The position numbers were made by a program, and so were the translations under genes. Shown here piece after piece: positions 1-12,087 of a stretch of 64,000 nt of DNA. Every line of letters starts with the position of its first letter. Position 1 is the stretch's first letter. The notes under the pieces were generated by a model. That model was not told the origin of the DNA and did not search any database. It worked only from the letters and a program-made list of their open reading frames with translations. Origin of the DNA: Polyodon spathula (Eukaryota > Chordata > Actinopteri > Acipenseriformes > Polyodontidae); contig NC_054534.1 in assembly GCF_017654505.1 (NCBI RefSeq), positions 22,425,252 to 22,489,251 of the forward strand, in the 5' to 3' direction.

Positions 1-1358
1 ATAAGCTGGTTCGTTGGAACTTTGATTCTCAGTCAGCTGTAGCCAAAGCATTTTGTATTTTGATTGTGAAATAATCTTGCCTACTGCTTTATTGTGTATG
101 ATTGCCATTTTCAGAAATAATTTATAACACAATAAATATAAATATACTTAACTGAGAATATTTTAATAAGGGTACCGTTATTTCCAATTCAAAGTGTGTT
201 AATAATATTAACAATAAGATGTGGCCAGTGGAAAGGATCTAAAATGTATTAATTAAACGGCAATATAATTTTAAGGGAGAAAATATATTGCACACCTATC
301 TTTTATTTTGGTATTATATATTACCAGTGTATTTCTGTTGTATGGGCATGGCGCACATTCTTATATTAGTGCACACCCCAAAAGCAGGACCGTGCCTGCA
401 TCCCATTAACTCAGCACTATGATTTACAGGTGTGATAAGTTGCAGTGTTTGTTAATTATGTCAGAGTATGCCGATAAGGATCCAACAGAAGGAAAGGCAT
501 TTTTGTGAGATAACCCAAAGCAACATGTTAGGCATACAGTACTTTTCTTCGATAATGGTTTTGACAGTAGCTGTCTTATAGGCGCTGCCTATGTCTTGAC
601 ATGTGTCGACTACACCTTTGTCTGGCAGTTTTGGCTTTCTGACATTCCTTTGTGGGTTTTTGAGATACCGAAGGGCCTCTGTTTTCACCATTGAGCAGGC
701 ACGGGCGTCACTGCTGCAGTAAGTCGTGCATATTCAGACGTCATGGGTGCTTTATTCTCACAGATGTTTCAACAGCACAATCTCATCAGAATTTGACGTC
801 TTGTAATTGCAAGATATTTCAGCTGGGAACAGCTTGTTAGTCCCTTAGATTGTTAGAGAAGGCTGAGATAATTTATGGAAAACATTTTAAGGTTCTGTGC
901 CAGCAATGTGCCATTAGAAAGCACAATTTAAACAATTACTGTATATTTCAGCCATTAACAGGAAACTGCTGTAAATAAATGTCTGATATTAATGTGAGCA
1001 TCTGTAGTTCAAGTCTAGCTTTATCTTCAAGCTTATTAGTCTAATAACATGGACACCGGGAAGTGTCAACATTAACACTGATACTTCTCCTTGTCCTATG
1101 GGGCTGCCCAAATATTACATTTTATGTGTTACTTCTACTGTGTCAGGCCTGCATCTTCCTTTGCCTGAGTTCATATGTGTTTTATTGTGTGCAGTATAGG
1201 ACTAAATAGTAAATTGTATATTGAGAAAACTAGACGGGGTAAAGCATTTCTTTGATAATTATACATAATCTGTTAAGTGAAAAAGGGAAAAGGCAATAAA
1301 TCATAAAAATCTAAATGACTCAATTGACTTTTATACAGTAAAAGGGTCCCGAATTTTT
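1..1358. other. Intergenic or intronic sequence, nothing recognised
   Basis: AT-rich unique-looking sequence. Open frames are short, such as a 76-codon minus-strand frame at 461-691, and show no domain or splice context. No repeat family was recognised. Confidence 0.5.
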
Positions 1359-1413
1359 TATATATCTATATATATATATTATATATATCTATATATATAT
1401 AATATATATATAC
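1359..1413. repeat. Imperfect (AT)n tract
   Basis: Run of TA dinucleotides broken by TATC and TATT interruptions. It can form several small self-complementary stems. Confidence 0.9.
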
Positions 1414-1663
1414 TCTATAAACCAAAACTTGATTTAAAAGACTAAATCAATAAAAAAAGAAAACGCCTATAGAGTAATTACCAGATCTTAACCGTAACGA
1501 TAACAGAATTGACGAAGACGATTATATCGAGTACTATATACCGGATTATTTACATAAAAAGATTTTAGTGATATTACCATGGACATTCTCATGGCGGATG
1601 TTCCCGTCATCCTCCTTAACAGTTCACATATGTATTCCTGAGATGGGTTTACCAGTGCCTTGT

Positions 1664-1957
1664 TTTAAAGGGTACATAAGGAACTTTTTATTTTATTGTG
1701 TTACATGTTCCCATGTGTTGCTACAACTGTTTGGGTTTACCAGTGAGCAGGAGGATGATGGGAAATATAGTTCTGAGTTCTGAAAGTTCCATGCGGGTAC
1801 ATATGAAGTAATCTTGAGGAAGGGAATGCAATTTAAAAGTTTTAAAAAGAGGTCAAAATGTAAAATAAACAAACCTTACACACCTTATGTAAACAATTGT
1901 AGCAACACATGGGAACATGTACACAATAAAATAAAAAAGATCCTTATGTGCCCTTTA
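1664..1957. repeat. Foldback repeat with about 68-bp inverted arms
   Basis: The left arm (about 1664-1732) reads TTTAAAGGGTACATAAGGA onward. The right arm (about 1891-1957) is its reverse complement with few mismatches; both contain the core ACATGTTCCCATGTGTTGCT or its complement. The loop is about 160 bp. There is no transposase frame and no clear target-site duplication. It may be a MITE-like foldback element or two inverted copies of a short repeat. The inverted repeat is seen directly; calling it mobile is inference. Confidence 0.7.
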
Positions 1958-2091
1958 AGCACATGTGTCTTGTATCTTGTGTTCATATATGTGACGGATT
2001 AATAGCACTTTTGACTTAAAACCCCATTTAAACATTTGAACAAATACAATGTCTGTTTGTGCTTGTGTAAAAGTATCTTGCCAATGTCAGC

Positions 2092-2845
2092 CTGTGGCAA
2101 AGTCGTGAGTGAATACAGGTGAGTGCAGTGCAGAGCTGATTAATCACGCAGACAATTGCTTTCAGGTCCAAGGGTGTTTATTGAAATAAATTACAATGTC
2201 CAGAGCCTTAGGGCAAACACCTGTAAATAATAAATGCTGGGGTGATACAGCGGCGTGTATCACTTGTAATTTGTAATCCCCGGGTTTGACTCGCAACCAA
2301 AAGTCCAGGTATTACACACACCCACACTAAACATAAAACACAAATTGAAATGAGGTGCTAGTGGTGTAATTACAGTTCTCCGTGAAATGCTTGGTGAAAG
2401 TGATGTCCGGGTTGATGCTGGCTTGCGCTACAGCTCCGGATCGTGTTACTGGGAGTCTATTGAGACAAACAACAGTTACATCCAACACTAACTAACACAA
2501 AACAACACTCATGGTTTTCAGCAATACGTTTTACTCCTTCAAGGTCAAATCCAACCATTTACCAAGGAACAGATTACTTTGCTACGCCCCTATTTTATAC
2601 CCTCGCTCATGACCCCTTGGTTAATGAGTGCATCCTCTTCTCCAATCCGTGGATGCCACGTCGTTTCCCGTTCGGGTCATTGAGTTCGGGTACCGTAACT
2701 CAGTCCCTTTTCTAGCCGGCCGACTTCCACCTACCCCCGGGAACAAAGTGTAGTGCCTTTTAGTCCAAGGTATTCTGCTCCCTTTATCTAATACCCTCTC
2801 AGGTCAGGAGGGAGATCTAACACCAAGCTTCATTCGATCTCTGTC
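2092..2845 (-). mobile_element. LTR-like repeat fragment, copy 1
   Basis: The segment starts TGTGGCAAAGTC. It carries an A/T-rich polyadenylation-like stretch near 2180-2200 and becomes GC-richer towards 2845. Its right part (about 2403-2845) is clearly related to 27362-27777 in the same orientation: both end with TACCCTC-CAGGTC-GGAGGGAGAT followed by a CCAAG-TTCATT block. Read on the minus strand, that block would lie at the start of the unit, as in an LTR. No internal coding region or partner LTR is visible, so a solo LTR is the simplest reading. The family was not identified. Confidence 0.5.
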
Positions 2846-3596
2846 CCCCAGCCCCAGGGTTGCCAGATTTCTGCAGAGTTTATAGCCCAAAGTCACTTAA
2901 AAAATAGCCCCAAATAGCCCAATTGTTTCTTTTAACTGAAAGCAAGCTTATTATTAACCTGTAGGCCTATGCATAAAAAAAAAAAAAAAAAAAACAACCA
3001 AAAGCTTTCGTAGGAAAAAATACCTGGTATAAATTTGATAAAAACTACAAACCCCAGTACAACTTATCCAGACGTCACTATCAACAAATTTGTACGGAAG
3101 CTCTGAAGGGACAAATCAACTGAATTACAGCTTTATTGAAATACTAATGCTGGTACTGTATCCCAAACAATATTGCAAACATGAAAACAGTTAAATATTT
3201 TAAAGTTATACCGAATGAGCCAAATGAGCTACTCAGCATCAGTACATTGATTCTGAGCACTGTAGAAGTGTGAGTCTGAGAGCCCCAGCAGGGGGTGGAT
3301 AGCTCATTTACATCTGGTATAAATTCAGATGCACGAGTTGATCTCTGTTACAGCAATTGTGGTTCTAGTTTCCATCAGCAAGGCTCTGGCTTTTAGTGGT
3401 CTATAAATAATTGTAGCATTATAGGAAAACTCTTTTCAGTAGGGCCTCATTATTAAGTTTATTATCAGTATGCGGACACTGAGAATGACATTAAACCCTC
3501 TGTAGGTGCTGGATTACCTTGTGTTCTATGTTTAATGTTTGAAACAGTTAAAATAAAAAAAAATAAAAAAAACATTGTTATGTAGAAATAGGTTAC
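2846..3596. other. Non-coding sequence with a dispersed repeat tail
   Basis: Around 2865-2935 there are spaced AATAGCCC/ATAGCCCAA motifs followed by a run of about 20 A at 2977-2996, which looks like the end of a retroposed repeat. The rest up to the minisatellite is unrecognised. Confidence 0.4.
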
Positions 3597-5719
3597 AGTA
3601 CAGGTTCCTCTGTGTTGAAGTTCCAGTACAGGTTCCTCTGTGTTGAAGTTCCAGTACAGGTTCCTCCCTGTTGAAGTTCCAGTACAGGTTCCTCCGTGTT
3701 GAAGTTCCAGTACAGGTTCTGCCCTGTTGAAGTTCCAGTACAGGTTCTTTCCCGTTGAAGTTCCAGTAGAGGTTCTTTCCTGTTGAAGTTCCAATACAGG
3801 TTCCTCATTATTGAAGTTCCAGTACAGGTTCCTCATTGTTGAAGTTCCAGTACAGGTTCCTCATTGTTGAAGTTCCAGTACAGGTTCCTCATTGTTGAAG
3901 TTCCAGTACAGGTTCCTCTGTGTTGAAGTTCCAGTACAGGTTCCTCCGTGTTGAAGTTCCAGTACAGGTTCCTCTGTGTTGAAGTTCCAGTACAGGTTCC
4001 TCCGTGTTGAAGTTCCAGTACAGGTTCCTCCGTGTTGAAGTTCCAGTACAGGTTCCTCTGTGTTGAAGTTCCAGTACAGGTTCCTCTGTGTTGAAGTTCC
4101 AGTACAGGTTCCTCTGTGTTGAAGTTCCAGTACAGGTTCCTCATTGTTGAAGTTCCAGTACAGGTTCCTCTGTGTTGAAGTTCCAGTACAGGTTCCTCTG
4201 TGTTGAAGTTCCAGTACAGGTTCCTCTGTGTTGAAGTTCCAGTACAGGTTCCTCTGTGTTGAAGTTCCAGTACAGGTTCCTCTGTGTTGAAGTTCCAGTA
4301 CAGGTTCCTCCGTGTTGAAGTTCCAGTACAGGTTCCTCTGTGTTGAAGTTCCAGTACAGGTTCCTCTGTGTTGAAGTTCCAGTACAGGTTCCTCTGTGTT
4401 GAAGTTCCAGTACAGGTTCCTCTGTGTTGAAGTTCCAGTACAGGTTCCTCTGTGTTGAAGTTCCAGTACAGGTTCCTCCGTGTTGAAGTTCCAGTACAGG
4501 TTCCTCCGTGTTGAAGTTCCAGTACAGGTTCCTCTGTGTTGAAGTTCCAGTACAGGTTCCTCTGTGTTGAAGTTCCAGTACAGGTTCCTCTGTGTTGAAG
4601 TTCCAGTACAGGTTCCTCTGTGTTGAAGTTCCAGTACAGGTTCCTCTGTGTTGAAGTTCCAGTACAGGTTCCTCTGTGTTGAAGTTCCAGTACAGGTTCC
4701 TCCGTGTTGAAGTTCCAGTACAGGTTCCTCCGTGTTGAAGTTCCAGTACAGGTTCCTCTGTGTTGAAGTTCCAGTACAGGTTCCTCTGTGTTGAAGTTCC
4801 AGTACAGGTTCCTCTGTGTTGAAGTTCCAGTACAGGTTCCTCTGTGTTGAAGTTCCAGTACAGGTTCCTCCGTGTTGAAGTTCCAGTACAGGTTCCTCCG
4901 TGTTGAAGTTCCAGTACAGGTTCCTCCGTGTTGAAGTTCCAGTACAGGTTCCTCATGTTGAAGTTCCAGTACAGGTTCCTCTGTGTTGAAGTTCCAGTAC
5001 AGGTTCCTCCGTGTTGAAGTTCCAGTACAGGTTCCTCCAGTGTTGAAGTTCCAGTACAGGTTCCTCTGTGTTGAAGTTCCAGTACAGGTTCCTCTGTGTT
5101 GAAGTTCCAGTACAGGTTCCTCTGTGTTGAAGTTCCAGTACAGGTTCCTCTGTGTTGAAGTTCCAGTACAGGTTCCTCATTATTGAAGTTCCAATACAGG
5201 TTCCTCATTATTGAAGTTCCAATACAGGTTCCTCTGTGTTGAAGTTCCAGTACAGGTTCCTCCGTGTTGAAGTTCCAGTACAGGTTCCTCTGTGTTGAAG
5301 TTCCAGTACAGGTTCCTCTGTGTTGAAGTTCCAGTACAGGTTCCTCTGTGTTGAAGTTCCAGTACAGGTTCCTCTGTGTTGAAGTTCCAGTACAGGTTCC
5401 TCTGTGTTGAAGTTCCAGTACAGGTTCCTCTGTGTTGAAGTTCCAGTACAGGTTCCTCTGTGTTGAAGTTCCAGTACAGGTTCCTCTGTGTTGAAGTTCC
5501 AGTACAGGTTCCTCTGTGTTGAAGTTCCAGTACAGGTTCCTCTGTGTTGAAGTTCCAGTACAGGTTCCTCCCTGTTGAAGTTCCAGTACAGGTTCCTCTG
5601 TGTTGAAGTTCCAGTACAGGTTCCTCTGTGTTGAAGTTCCAGTACAGGTTCCTCTGTGTTGAAGTTCCAGTACAGGTTCCTCTGTGTTGAAGTTCCAGTA
5701 CAGGTTCCTCTGTGTTGAA
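3597..5719. repeat. 28-bp minisatellite, about 76 copies
   Basis: Head-to-tail units built around TTGAAGTTCCAGTACAGG followed by TTCCTC and a variable TGTG, CGTG, ATTG or CCTG tetramer. Units are nearly identical in the centre and more variable at the left edge (3650-3830). A one-base-short unit lies near 4955 and a one-base-long unit near 5037. Because 28 is not a multiple of three, minus-strand translation gives a 28-residue super-repeat and stays open in all frames, so the long open frames (such as 355 codons at 4141-5208) are by-products of the repeat. Each unit contains two GTTCC half-motifs. No promoter or splice evidence for a protein was seen. Confidence 0.95.
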
Positions 5720-6858
5720 TGTCTGGTTTACCATAAGCAAGGTTTAAATGCATATTGAGTATTTGAGTTTTCTGGTCTCATTAATGATGGCTTGAAGGAA
5801 TCTGGCATTGGCAAACCTAGGTAAAGTACAATACAATACCCAGCAAATACCTAACAGGTACCCTACCATCTCTGTTAGGGTTGTTTCAAGCAACAAAAAA
5901 AAAAAAACAAATTGACATTTGTAGACTGATTAGATAATCAACTGTTTACTCCAAAATGGTTTGTGCTACAGACTTGTGATAGGAGGACAACCAAGGGAAG
6001 TTACACATTAACAACATTTCTGACCTTTGACCTTGGGGTGAAACCCCAAAAATGAAAATCTGAAAAAAACATACCATGGAAAGGTCAAGATCTCTCCTTC
6101 TTATGTACAACATTTCTGGAAGGTAATATGTTTGGTTGATGTGAAAAAATCTAAAACTAACTTGGAAGAGGTATTTACAATAAAGAAAGAACACTGTAAT
6201 TACCACAATGCCTTTGCATCCTTGTAAAGGTTTTATTTAATGCATTACTGTTGAAATAAAACTGTATTATTATAGAAACTTATTGTGTTCTATCCATATT
6301 TAGGAATACTAGTATTTTGGAAAAATCAGTCCCTCTGGGTGATAATCACCTATCTTCTCATTCTGTGGTGGTGCTATATAAAAGATTAAATGAATAATTG
6401 ACAAGGGGTTTTTACCCTAATTAAATCAGTTTTGATTAACTCATGCTGCCAGAATGTATGGATAATAGAGCAGATCAGACTGTCCAGACACAGCTCAGAT
6501 TATGTTGCCTCACATGTCACTAATTAACTTGCAAAGGCTCATTATATGGTATTTTAAAAAGTAAAAATAAATAAATAAATAAATAATCAATTTACTGTTG
6601 TCTGTTCTAGTCTGGTCATTACAAATTCATGTCTGAATGGAGCAGGTTTGACCAGAAAAACATTTTAGCCTACATTCCCAGATGGACATAAGTAAGTAAT
6701 GCTTTGCTTAAAGTTTAGTCATGGGAGAGATTGAAGGATGTGATTCATAATTTTAGTTTTCAGTTAAAGAACAAAATCATTGTTCTGCATCAACAGACTG
6801 TTCCTTTAGTGTCTAGTGGAAAACAGGTCTGTGTTCGTGGAGCATTTTCCCCAAAGCA

Positions 6859-6926
<68 letters not shown>

Positions 6927-9385
6927 TTCTGTTTAAATCTGAATTCTCTTGACAAACTAACAGATTATGCTTGTGTATTGTGTACATCTGTATGCATAAC
7001 AGATTTGCTTCCCCACAATGTGAAAACCCTCGAATATGCAACTGGCTGGGTATTCACTTGAAATAATGTCTCACAATGAAGCATTTCATTAAATTTCAGA
7101 TGCTGATGTTTTAGTATTCAGCTGGGTGTAACTTTCTTGCCTTGTTTTTGTTGGCTGTTCCTATTTGGATGTCCGTGTATGTGTTTGTTCTGTTGTGCTG
7201 CTCGCATTTGACATTTTATTTGCAAATGGTTGTTACCGCTAGTCATCTAGAAAGCTGGTCTTTAACCAGTTCAGACTGAGGCCCAGTGTTGAAAAAAATA
7301 GAGTAATTTGAGTAAATTGCAGCAGACACAACAAGGCTCACACAATCTTAATTGGATAAGACGTTCTAAAGGTTAATCTAATCGGCTACATGTGTCTCAG
7401 TGGAGGATTTTGATATCTTTTATCTGTTATCAGACTATTGTCTAAATTCACATCCATTACAGAAAGTAAGACACACTGAATACTAATGGTCCTACGTTGA
7501 AGAAGCATCAGAAGTGCACACTTATAATACCTTCTACCCTTTTCTTTTGCATTATATATGTAAGCTTATTATATGTTTATTTTCCTGTGATGTGTCCCGT
7601 GCCATTACTGCTTACTGTTTCTGTGCTAATGGGTAGCTGTTTCATTAAACAACCAACAAATCTGACATTGTTGTCTCTGAGCAAGCTTGGAAATTCTTTA
7701 ATGAGGCCAATGGAGAAATTACCACTGAGGATGTGCAGTGGTAACTTCTTCCCCCTAAAACAGGGAGTTTGTTTAAAGATTTGCAATGGCAAACCTCAGA
7801 CAAACTCACTGCTGTAGGTGGTAAGAGATCATTACCCTAGGAGTAATTTTTAATTATAGAAATTTGCTTGCTCAAATGCTTTATTAAATATGTCAAATGT
7901 CCATGAGTGTGAAACTGTATTACTTCATGATTAAGAGCACATAGCATTGGAATATAAACAGATCAGAAATATATATTGGCTAATGCATAGGGTATAACGT
8001 TTGTAACGAATGTCATCGAAAAAAACACAATGGCAATTAAATATGGTACTTCAGAAAATAATGCTACGGTAGGTTGAGAACCTGTTAATTCTATAAAGTA
8101 CTGAAACTGGTAGATGCCATATCGTACTTTGTCATTTAAGTGGTGGTACAGTATACATATCGATGCCATACCTGTGTAATTCATTTGTGGTTTTGGAGTT
8201 TAAATATTATTTCTGCAGTAATACAACGCATGTGATCTTTATATCATATTATTCTATACTGTTGGAATGTATCACTTGATTTAATTACAATCATTTCAGT
8301 AGCTGAGTATACTATTAAAATAACTGATTGAGCAGATCACTAGTTTCAACAGTTTTTGTCCTGTAAGCTTGTACTTTATACTGTTCAGTAAAGTTTAGAT
8401 TGATCTTCATTCAGTTCATTTTTTATTAGGCAACTTCAGTGTACTCTTCACCCAGACTATTTCAATTTTGAACGATCGCTAACAATTAATTTGGAAATCC
8501 AGGCTTAATTACATTTAAAATGCTAACCATTATTACATGTTTGACCTTTTACCATTAACTATAGAAAGTGAAGCCTGACTAATAACAGTGCTTTAAATAA
8601 ATAAATAAATAAATACATATCCATTCATAGAAACATGTTGATTAACTGATTATTTAATGTGTTAATTAGTAATCAAAGACAGTTGTACTATTGGCCCAAC
8701 CCTGGAGCAAAAACTGCATACAGAAGTAGCATTATCAAACAACACTGTTCACTAGGAGTTATTCAATTTTGATCAGTGTTCATTGCCTCAGTCCCAACAA
8801 CTGTTATCTATGTTTTTTTTTTTTCGTGCTGCCAGCCAAGTCAAGGCATTGGGAGCAATTTATTTCTCAGACGGTAAACCACAGTAAATTTCAGTTAGTG
8901 AGGCCACATCTGCTGCAAAGCTGAAGCACCGTATATTTATTACACCAAGACCTGGGGCTAATGACTTGACATGTGTTAACCCTTTGAAATATGGCTTTCA
9001 TCAAGTTTTCCACATAGGCAGCAATATCCTCTTTCAAACTGTTTTATTTTTCTGTTAGTCCACAACATAGGGTTCAAAACAGTAATGACATACTGTAACT
9101 GTGCCATTTTATCTTTCAAACCATCTGAAAATATCCATCGAGTCCTCCTGCTCCCACTTTATTCAGATTCCAACAGCAATTTCAATGCTTAGTAGAGGGA
9201 GGCTCAGCAAAGTGGAACTGATTAGTTATTGCCACTGTGAATACCAAAATCAGGCCAATTTGAAAGGAGAAAAAAAAAAAAAAAAAAAAACCTTAGCAAA
9301 TTGCCTTTATAGTGCTTCTGTAAGATTTTAAATATTTGTCCACAAAAATTGGTATTTAAATACATGTTTAATTGAATGTATCACA
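5720..9385. other. Unrecognised AT-rich sequence
   Basis: No gene or transposon recognised. Contains short A tracts, (AAAT)n near 6570 and 8595, and the (AT)n tract listed separately. The longest open frame outside repeats (106 codons at 7497-7817) has no recognisable domain. Confidence 0.5.
6861..6923. repeat. (AT)n microsatellite
   Basis: About 31 uninterrupted AT dinucleotides. They create spurious Ile-Tyr repeat frames on both strands. Confidence 0.97.
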
Positions 9386-10555
9386 TACAGGTAGTGGAGA
9401 AAAAAAATTAAAACACCTGGGTAAATGAGGGACACCAAGTATATTGAAAGCAAGGGCTTCCACACAAGTGTGGCTCATGCGTTAATTACGCAAATAACAT
9501 CCCAGCATGTTTAGGGTCACGTATAAAAATGCAGGACAGGCCTGGTTGCTTATAATTATGGCTAGCATGGCTGCAGAGGAGACCTCAGTGACTTTGAAAG
9601 AGGGGTGATTGTTGGGGCGTGTTTGGCAAGAGCTTCAGTGACCAAGACAGCTCAACGCATCAGTGTCTAATGTGATGTCGGCATGGAACTCCAAGGGAAA
9701 GACATCATCAGCAAAGGGCAACAGTGGGCGGAAGCGCATACTCCAGGATCGTGATATCCATGCATTAATTCGAAGTGCAAGGCAAAACAGGCGAACAACT
9801 GCAGATCAATTGACTGCAAATTTCAACCGTTTCATCAAAAATGGTCCGCCTAGAACTCCACAGAGCGGGATACCATAATCTGGTTGCAGTGCACAAACCG
9901 CTCATCACATCTGGCAATGCACGTTTGCGAGTCTATGGTGCAAAGAGCACAGGCAATGGACTACCGAGCAGTTGAGAAATGTGATGTGGTCAGATGACTA
10001 TCATCCTTCACCATGTTCTCAACAAATGGACAAGTGCATGTGTGGCACCAACCTAAAGAACTCTACAGCCCTGAGTGCTTGGTTCCAACAGTGAAGGGTT
10101 CTGGTGGTTCTCTAATGTTGTGGGGCGCATTTTCCTGGCATGGTTTGGGTGCACTGATTCCCTTAGAAGGCAAGGTCAATGCTAATCTCTACTTAATGGT
10201 ACTGAGTGATCATCTTCACCCCATGTTGCAGCATTTCTTTCCTGCCGGGGGGGGTGTCTTCCAGGATGCCAATGCCCCCATCCACAGAGCATGTATGGTT
10301 GCCCAATGGTTTAATGAGCATTTATGGGATATTCTGGAACAACACTTGAGACAGTGTTTTCCACCTCCATCAACCAGGCTTGAGTTGATTGACTTTCTCG
10401 TGGAAGAATGGTGCCGCATCCCTCCTGCAGAATTCCAGAGTCTGGTAGACTTTATGCCACAGTGGATACAGGCCATACTGGTCGCACGTGGTGACCCAAC
10501 GCCCTATCAAGTGACTTTACATTGGTGTTTCCATTTTTTGGTCCACCACAATGTA
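9386..10555 (+). mobile_element. Tc1/mariner-type DNA transposon, inactive
   Basis: Both ends start or end at TA, the Tc1 target dinucleotide. The left end reads TACAGGTAGTGGAGAAAAAA and the right end, reversed, reads TACATTGTGGTGGACCAAAA. Both continue to an AAACACC block, giving imperfect terminal inverted repeats of about 33 bp. The roughly 1.17 kb length is slightly short for the family. The interior holds a frameshifted Tc1 transposase described separately. Confidence 0.88.
9573..10500 (+). pseudogene. Tc1-like transposase pseudogene
   Basis: Tc1 transposases cut and paste the element using an N-terminal helix-turn-helix DNA-binding region and a DD(E/D) catalytic domain. Seen here: an N-terminal part with GRKRILQDRDIHALIR and RTTADQL (9663-9878); the first catalytic Asp in a WSDD motif near 9987-9998; a frameshift before FSTNGQVHVWHQPKE (from 10013); LWGAFSWHGLGALIP; and the second Asp in FQDANAPIH (Asp codon 10265-10267). 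After QWFNEH the sequence jumps directly to LWDILEQHLRQ, so the stretch that in relatives carries the third catalytic acidic residue (an SPDLN-type motif) is deleted. It ends in the family-typical GDPTPY. At least two frameshifts plus that deletion make it non-functional. Confidence 0.9.
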
Positions 10556-11443
10556 CTGTCTAGGTCTCAGATTATAGTCAATGTGTTAGTGCTGCTGAGC
10601 ACACTGATAAATCCCCTACCTTTATCTCTTTATGTGAATGTGCTCACTGTTCACAAACAGAATGTCACAGAAATCACCTGCATTGCACAAATTCGACAAT
10701 TTAAATGCTTAAGCAATCATAATTAGTATTCAGTTGATGTTTGCTTATTTATTGGCACACATCTTTCAATCATGAGAGGGAAAATGTGATTCTAAATGAA
10801 AAGATTTGCAAATGGTGCCAGAAATTCAGCAAAACCAACCATGACATGCTAATCTTCCAAAAACTGCACAATGAATTGCTAAATTACTCATTTTACACAT
10901 TGCAGGTACAGTATTCACCAGTGGAGAATTGGTTGAGTACTCTAGCCACTGTATTGTATTGCACCTTGTACGTATTGCTCATTGTATCTCCACAGCAGCT
11001 ATAGGTTGCAGTCTGCTTATTAGGTCTAGGAGGTGATTGGATAAAAAAGCCTCTATGTGTGTGTTTTTTTAGTCTCAAGCCCTCTGGCACTCTGGCAGGT
11101 TAGTGAGGCAAAATCTTCAAGCGAGCACTTGCAGATTTGGCCTTTGTCCTCCAATAATTTGCCAACATCCACTGTCAAGCTCCTGCGTGTGACGAGACGA
11201 TTAGCTTGGCAGGATGATTTCAGGATGCTCGCACCACTTTTTCTGAAATACCTTTCCAGAGCATCCTGGGGTAAGCATGACCATTTTAGTTACCTGCTTA
11301 AATCCTGCAATAGGCTGTTAAAAAAAAAAAATAACAATAACCATAATTGATATCTTATTACACCAAATAGGATTTCGTACCCTTGTCAACCTGTAGGTAC
11401 AGGTAGAATGCGTGTTCATAAAAATCTAATTTATTGTGAATAT
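10556..11443. other. Unrecognised sequence
   Basis: No coding features or known repeat. The segment 11060-11275 is slightly GC-richer than its surroundings and open on the plus strand (97 codons), but has no recognisable domain. Confidence 0.4.
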
Positions 11444-11469
11444 ATATCTACTATATATATAGTAGATAT
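11444..11469. repeat. 26-bp perfect palindrome
   Basis: ATATCTACTA-TATATA-TAGTAGATAT is a perfect self-complementary sequence. It is more complex than the plain (AT)n tracts elsewhere. Confidence 0.9.
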
Positions 11470-11546
11470 CGATTATTAACAACCCTGATAAAGACAACTT
11501 TTGGTTATTAACAGCATTTTCCCAGGAACCAGTCCCGTCCCATAGA

Positions 11547-11970
11547 CTTTAGTGTTCATGGAATTCTGATGTTAGCAAATGTATGCCACTTATTGACAGT
11601 TTATTACTAGTTGCCAGTGCTACAGAGCGCACTTGAATGATTTATGCACATACTTCATACAGCCTTTATAACAAACTGACTTCATAACTGCATATTTCTG
11701 GCAGACTGAGGCAGAATCGTGGATTTGAAACTGGCAACGAAGTTGCATGCAAAATTGAGACGGATTTACAACAGGAGGTTGTCATTGTAAAAAGCAGACA
11801 ACGTTGGACAATTTCTTATTTTAAAATTGTGTTCTTTAAAATTGCTTGTAAGTACTACACATATTGTTATGTTCATGTTTGGGTATTTAATGTTTCTCAT
11901 GTTACTTTTAACACTAACATGTAAAACACATGTATTTCAGTGTCATATTTGTACAACTACAGTATATATT
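11547..11970 (+). repeat. Dispersed repeat, copy 1
   Basis: Collinear with 25453-25783 in the same orientation. Shared blocks include ATAGACTTTA or TAGACTTTAATG at the start, GCCAGTGCT-CAGAGCGCACTTG, GCAAAATTGAGA-GGATTTACA, TTGGACAATTTCTT and ATGTATTTCAGTG-CATATTTG at the end. Similarity is roughly 75-80% by eye with several indels. No coding frame is conserved and the family was not identified. Confidence 0.8.
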
Positions 11971-12006
11971 ATTCAGTATAAATACACTTGTAAACAAGGG
12001 CTTTTC

Positions 12007-12007
<1 letters not shown>

Positions 12008-12079
<72 letters not shown>

Positions 12080-12087
12080 CACACACC
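12008..12087. repeat. (AT)n(AC)n compound microsatellite
   Basis: About 31 AT units followed by about 8 AC units. Confidence 0.97.

Noticed and set aside
3597..5719. CRISPR array
   Set aside because: Tandem repeats are contiguous with no unique spacers, and the DNA is vertebrate in character.
3465..5753. Long minus-strand open frames (up to 355 codons)
   Set aside because: Produced by the 28-bp minisatellite, which happens to lack stops in every frame. No start context, domain or splice evidence.
6731..7061. Ile-Tyr-rich open frames at AT tracts, here and near 11.9, 19.5, 21.2, 25.4, 25.9 and 58.6 kb
   Set aside because: They are translations of (AT)n microsatellites.
7497..7817. 106-codon open frame
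   Set aside because: Composition and context look random, with an overlapping frame on the other strand and no homology recognised.
11057..11350. 97-codon open frame
   Set aside because: Ends in an A-rich run, no domain and no splice sites supporting it.
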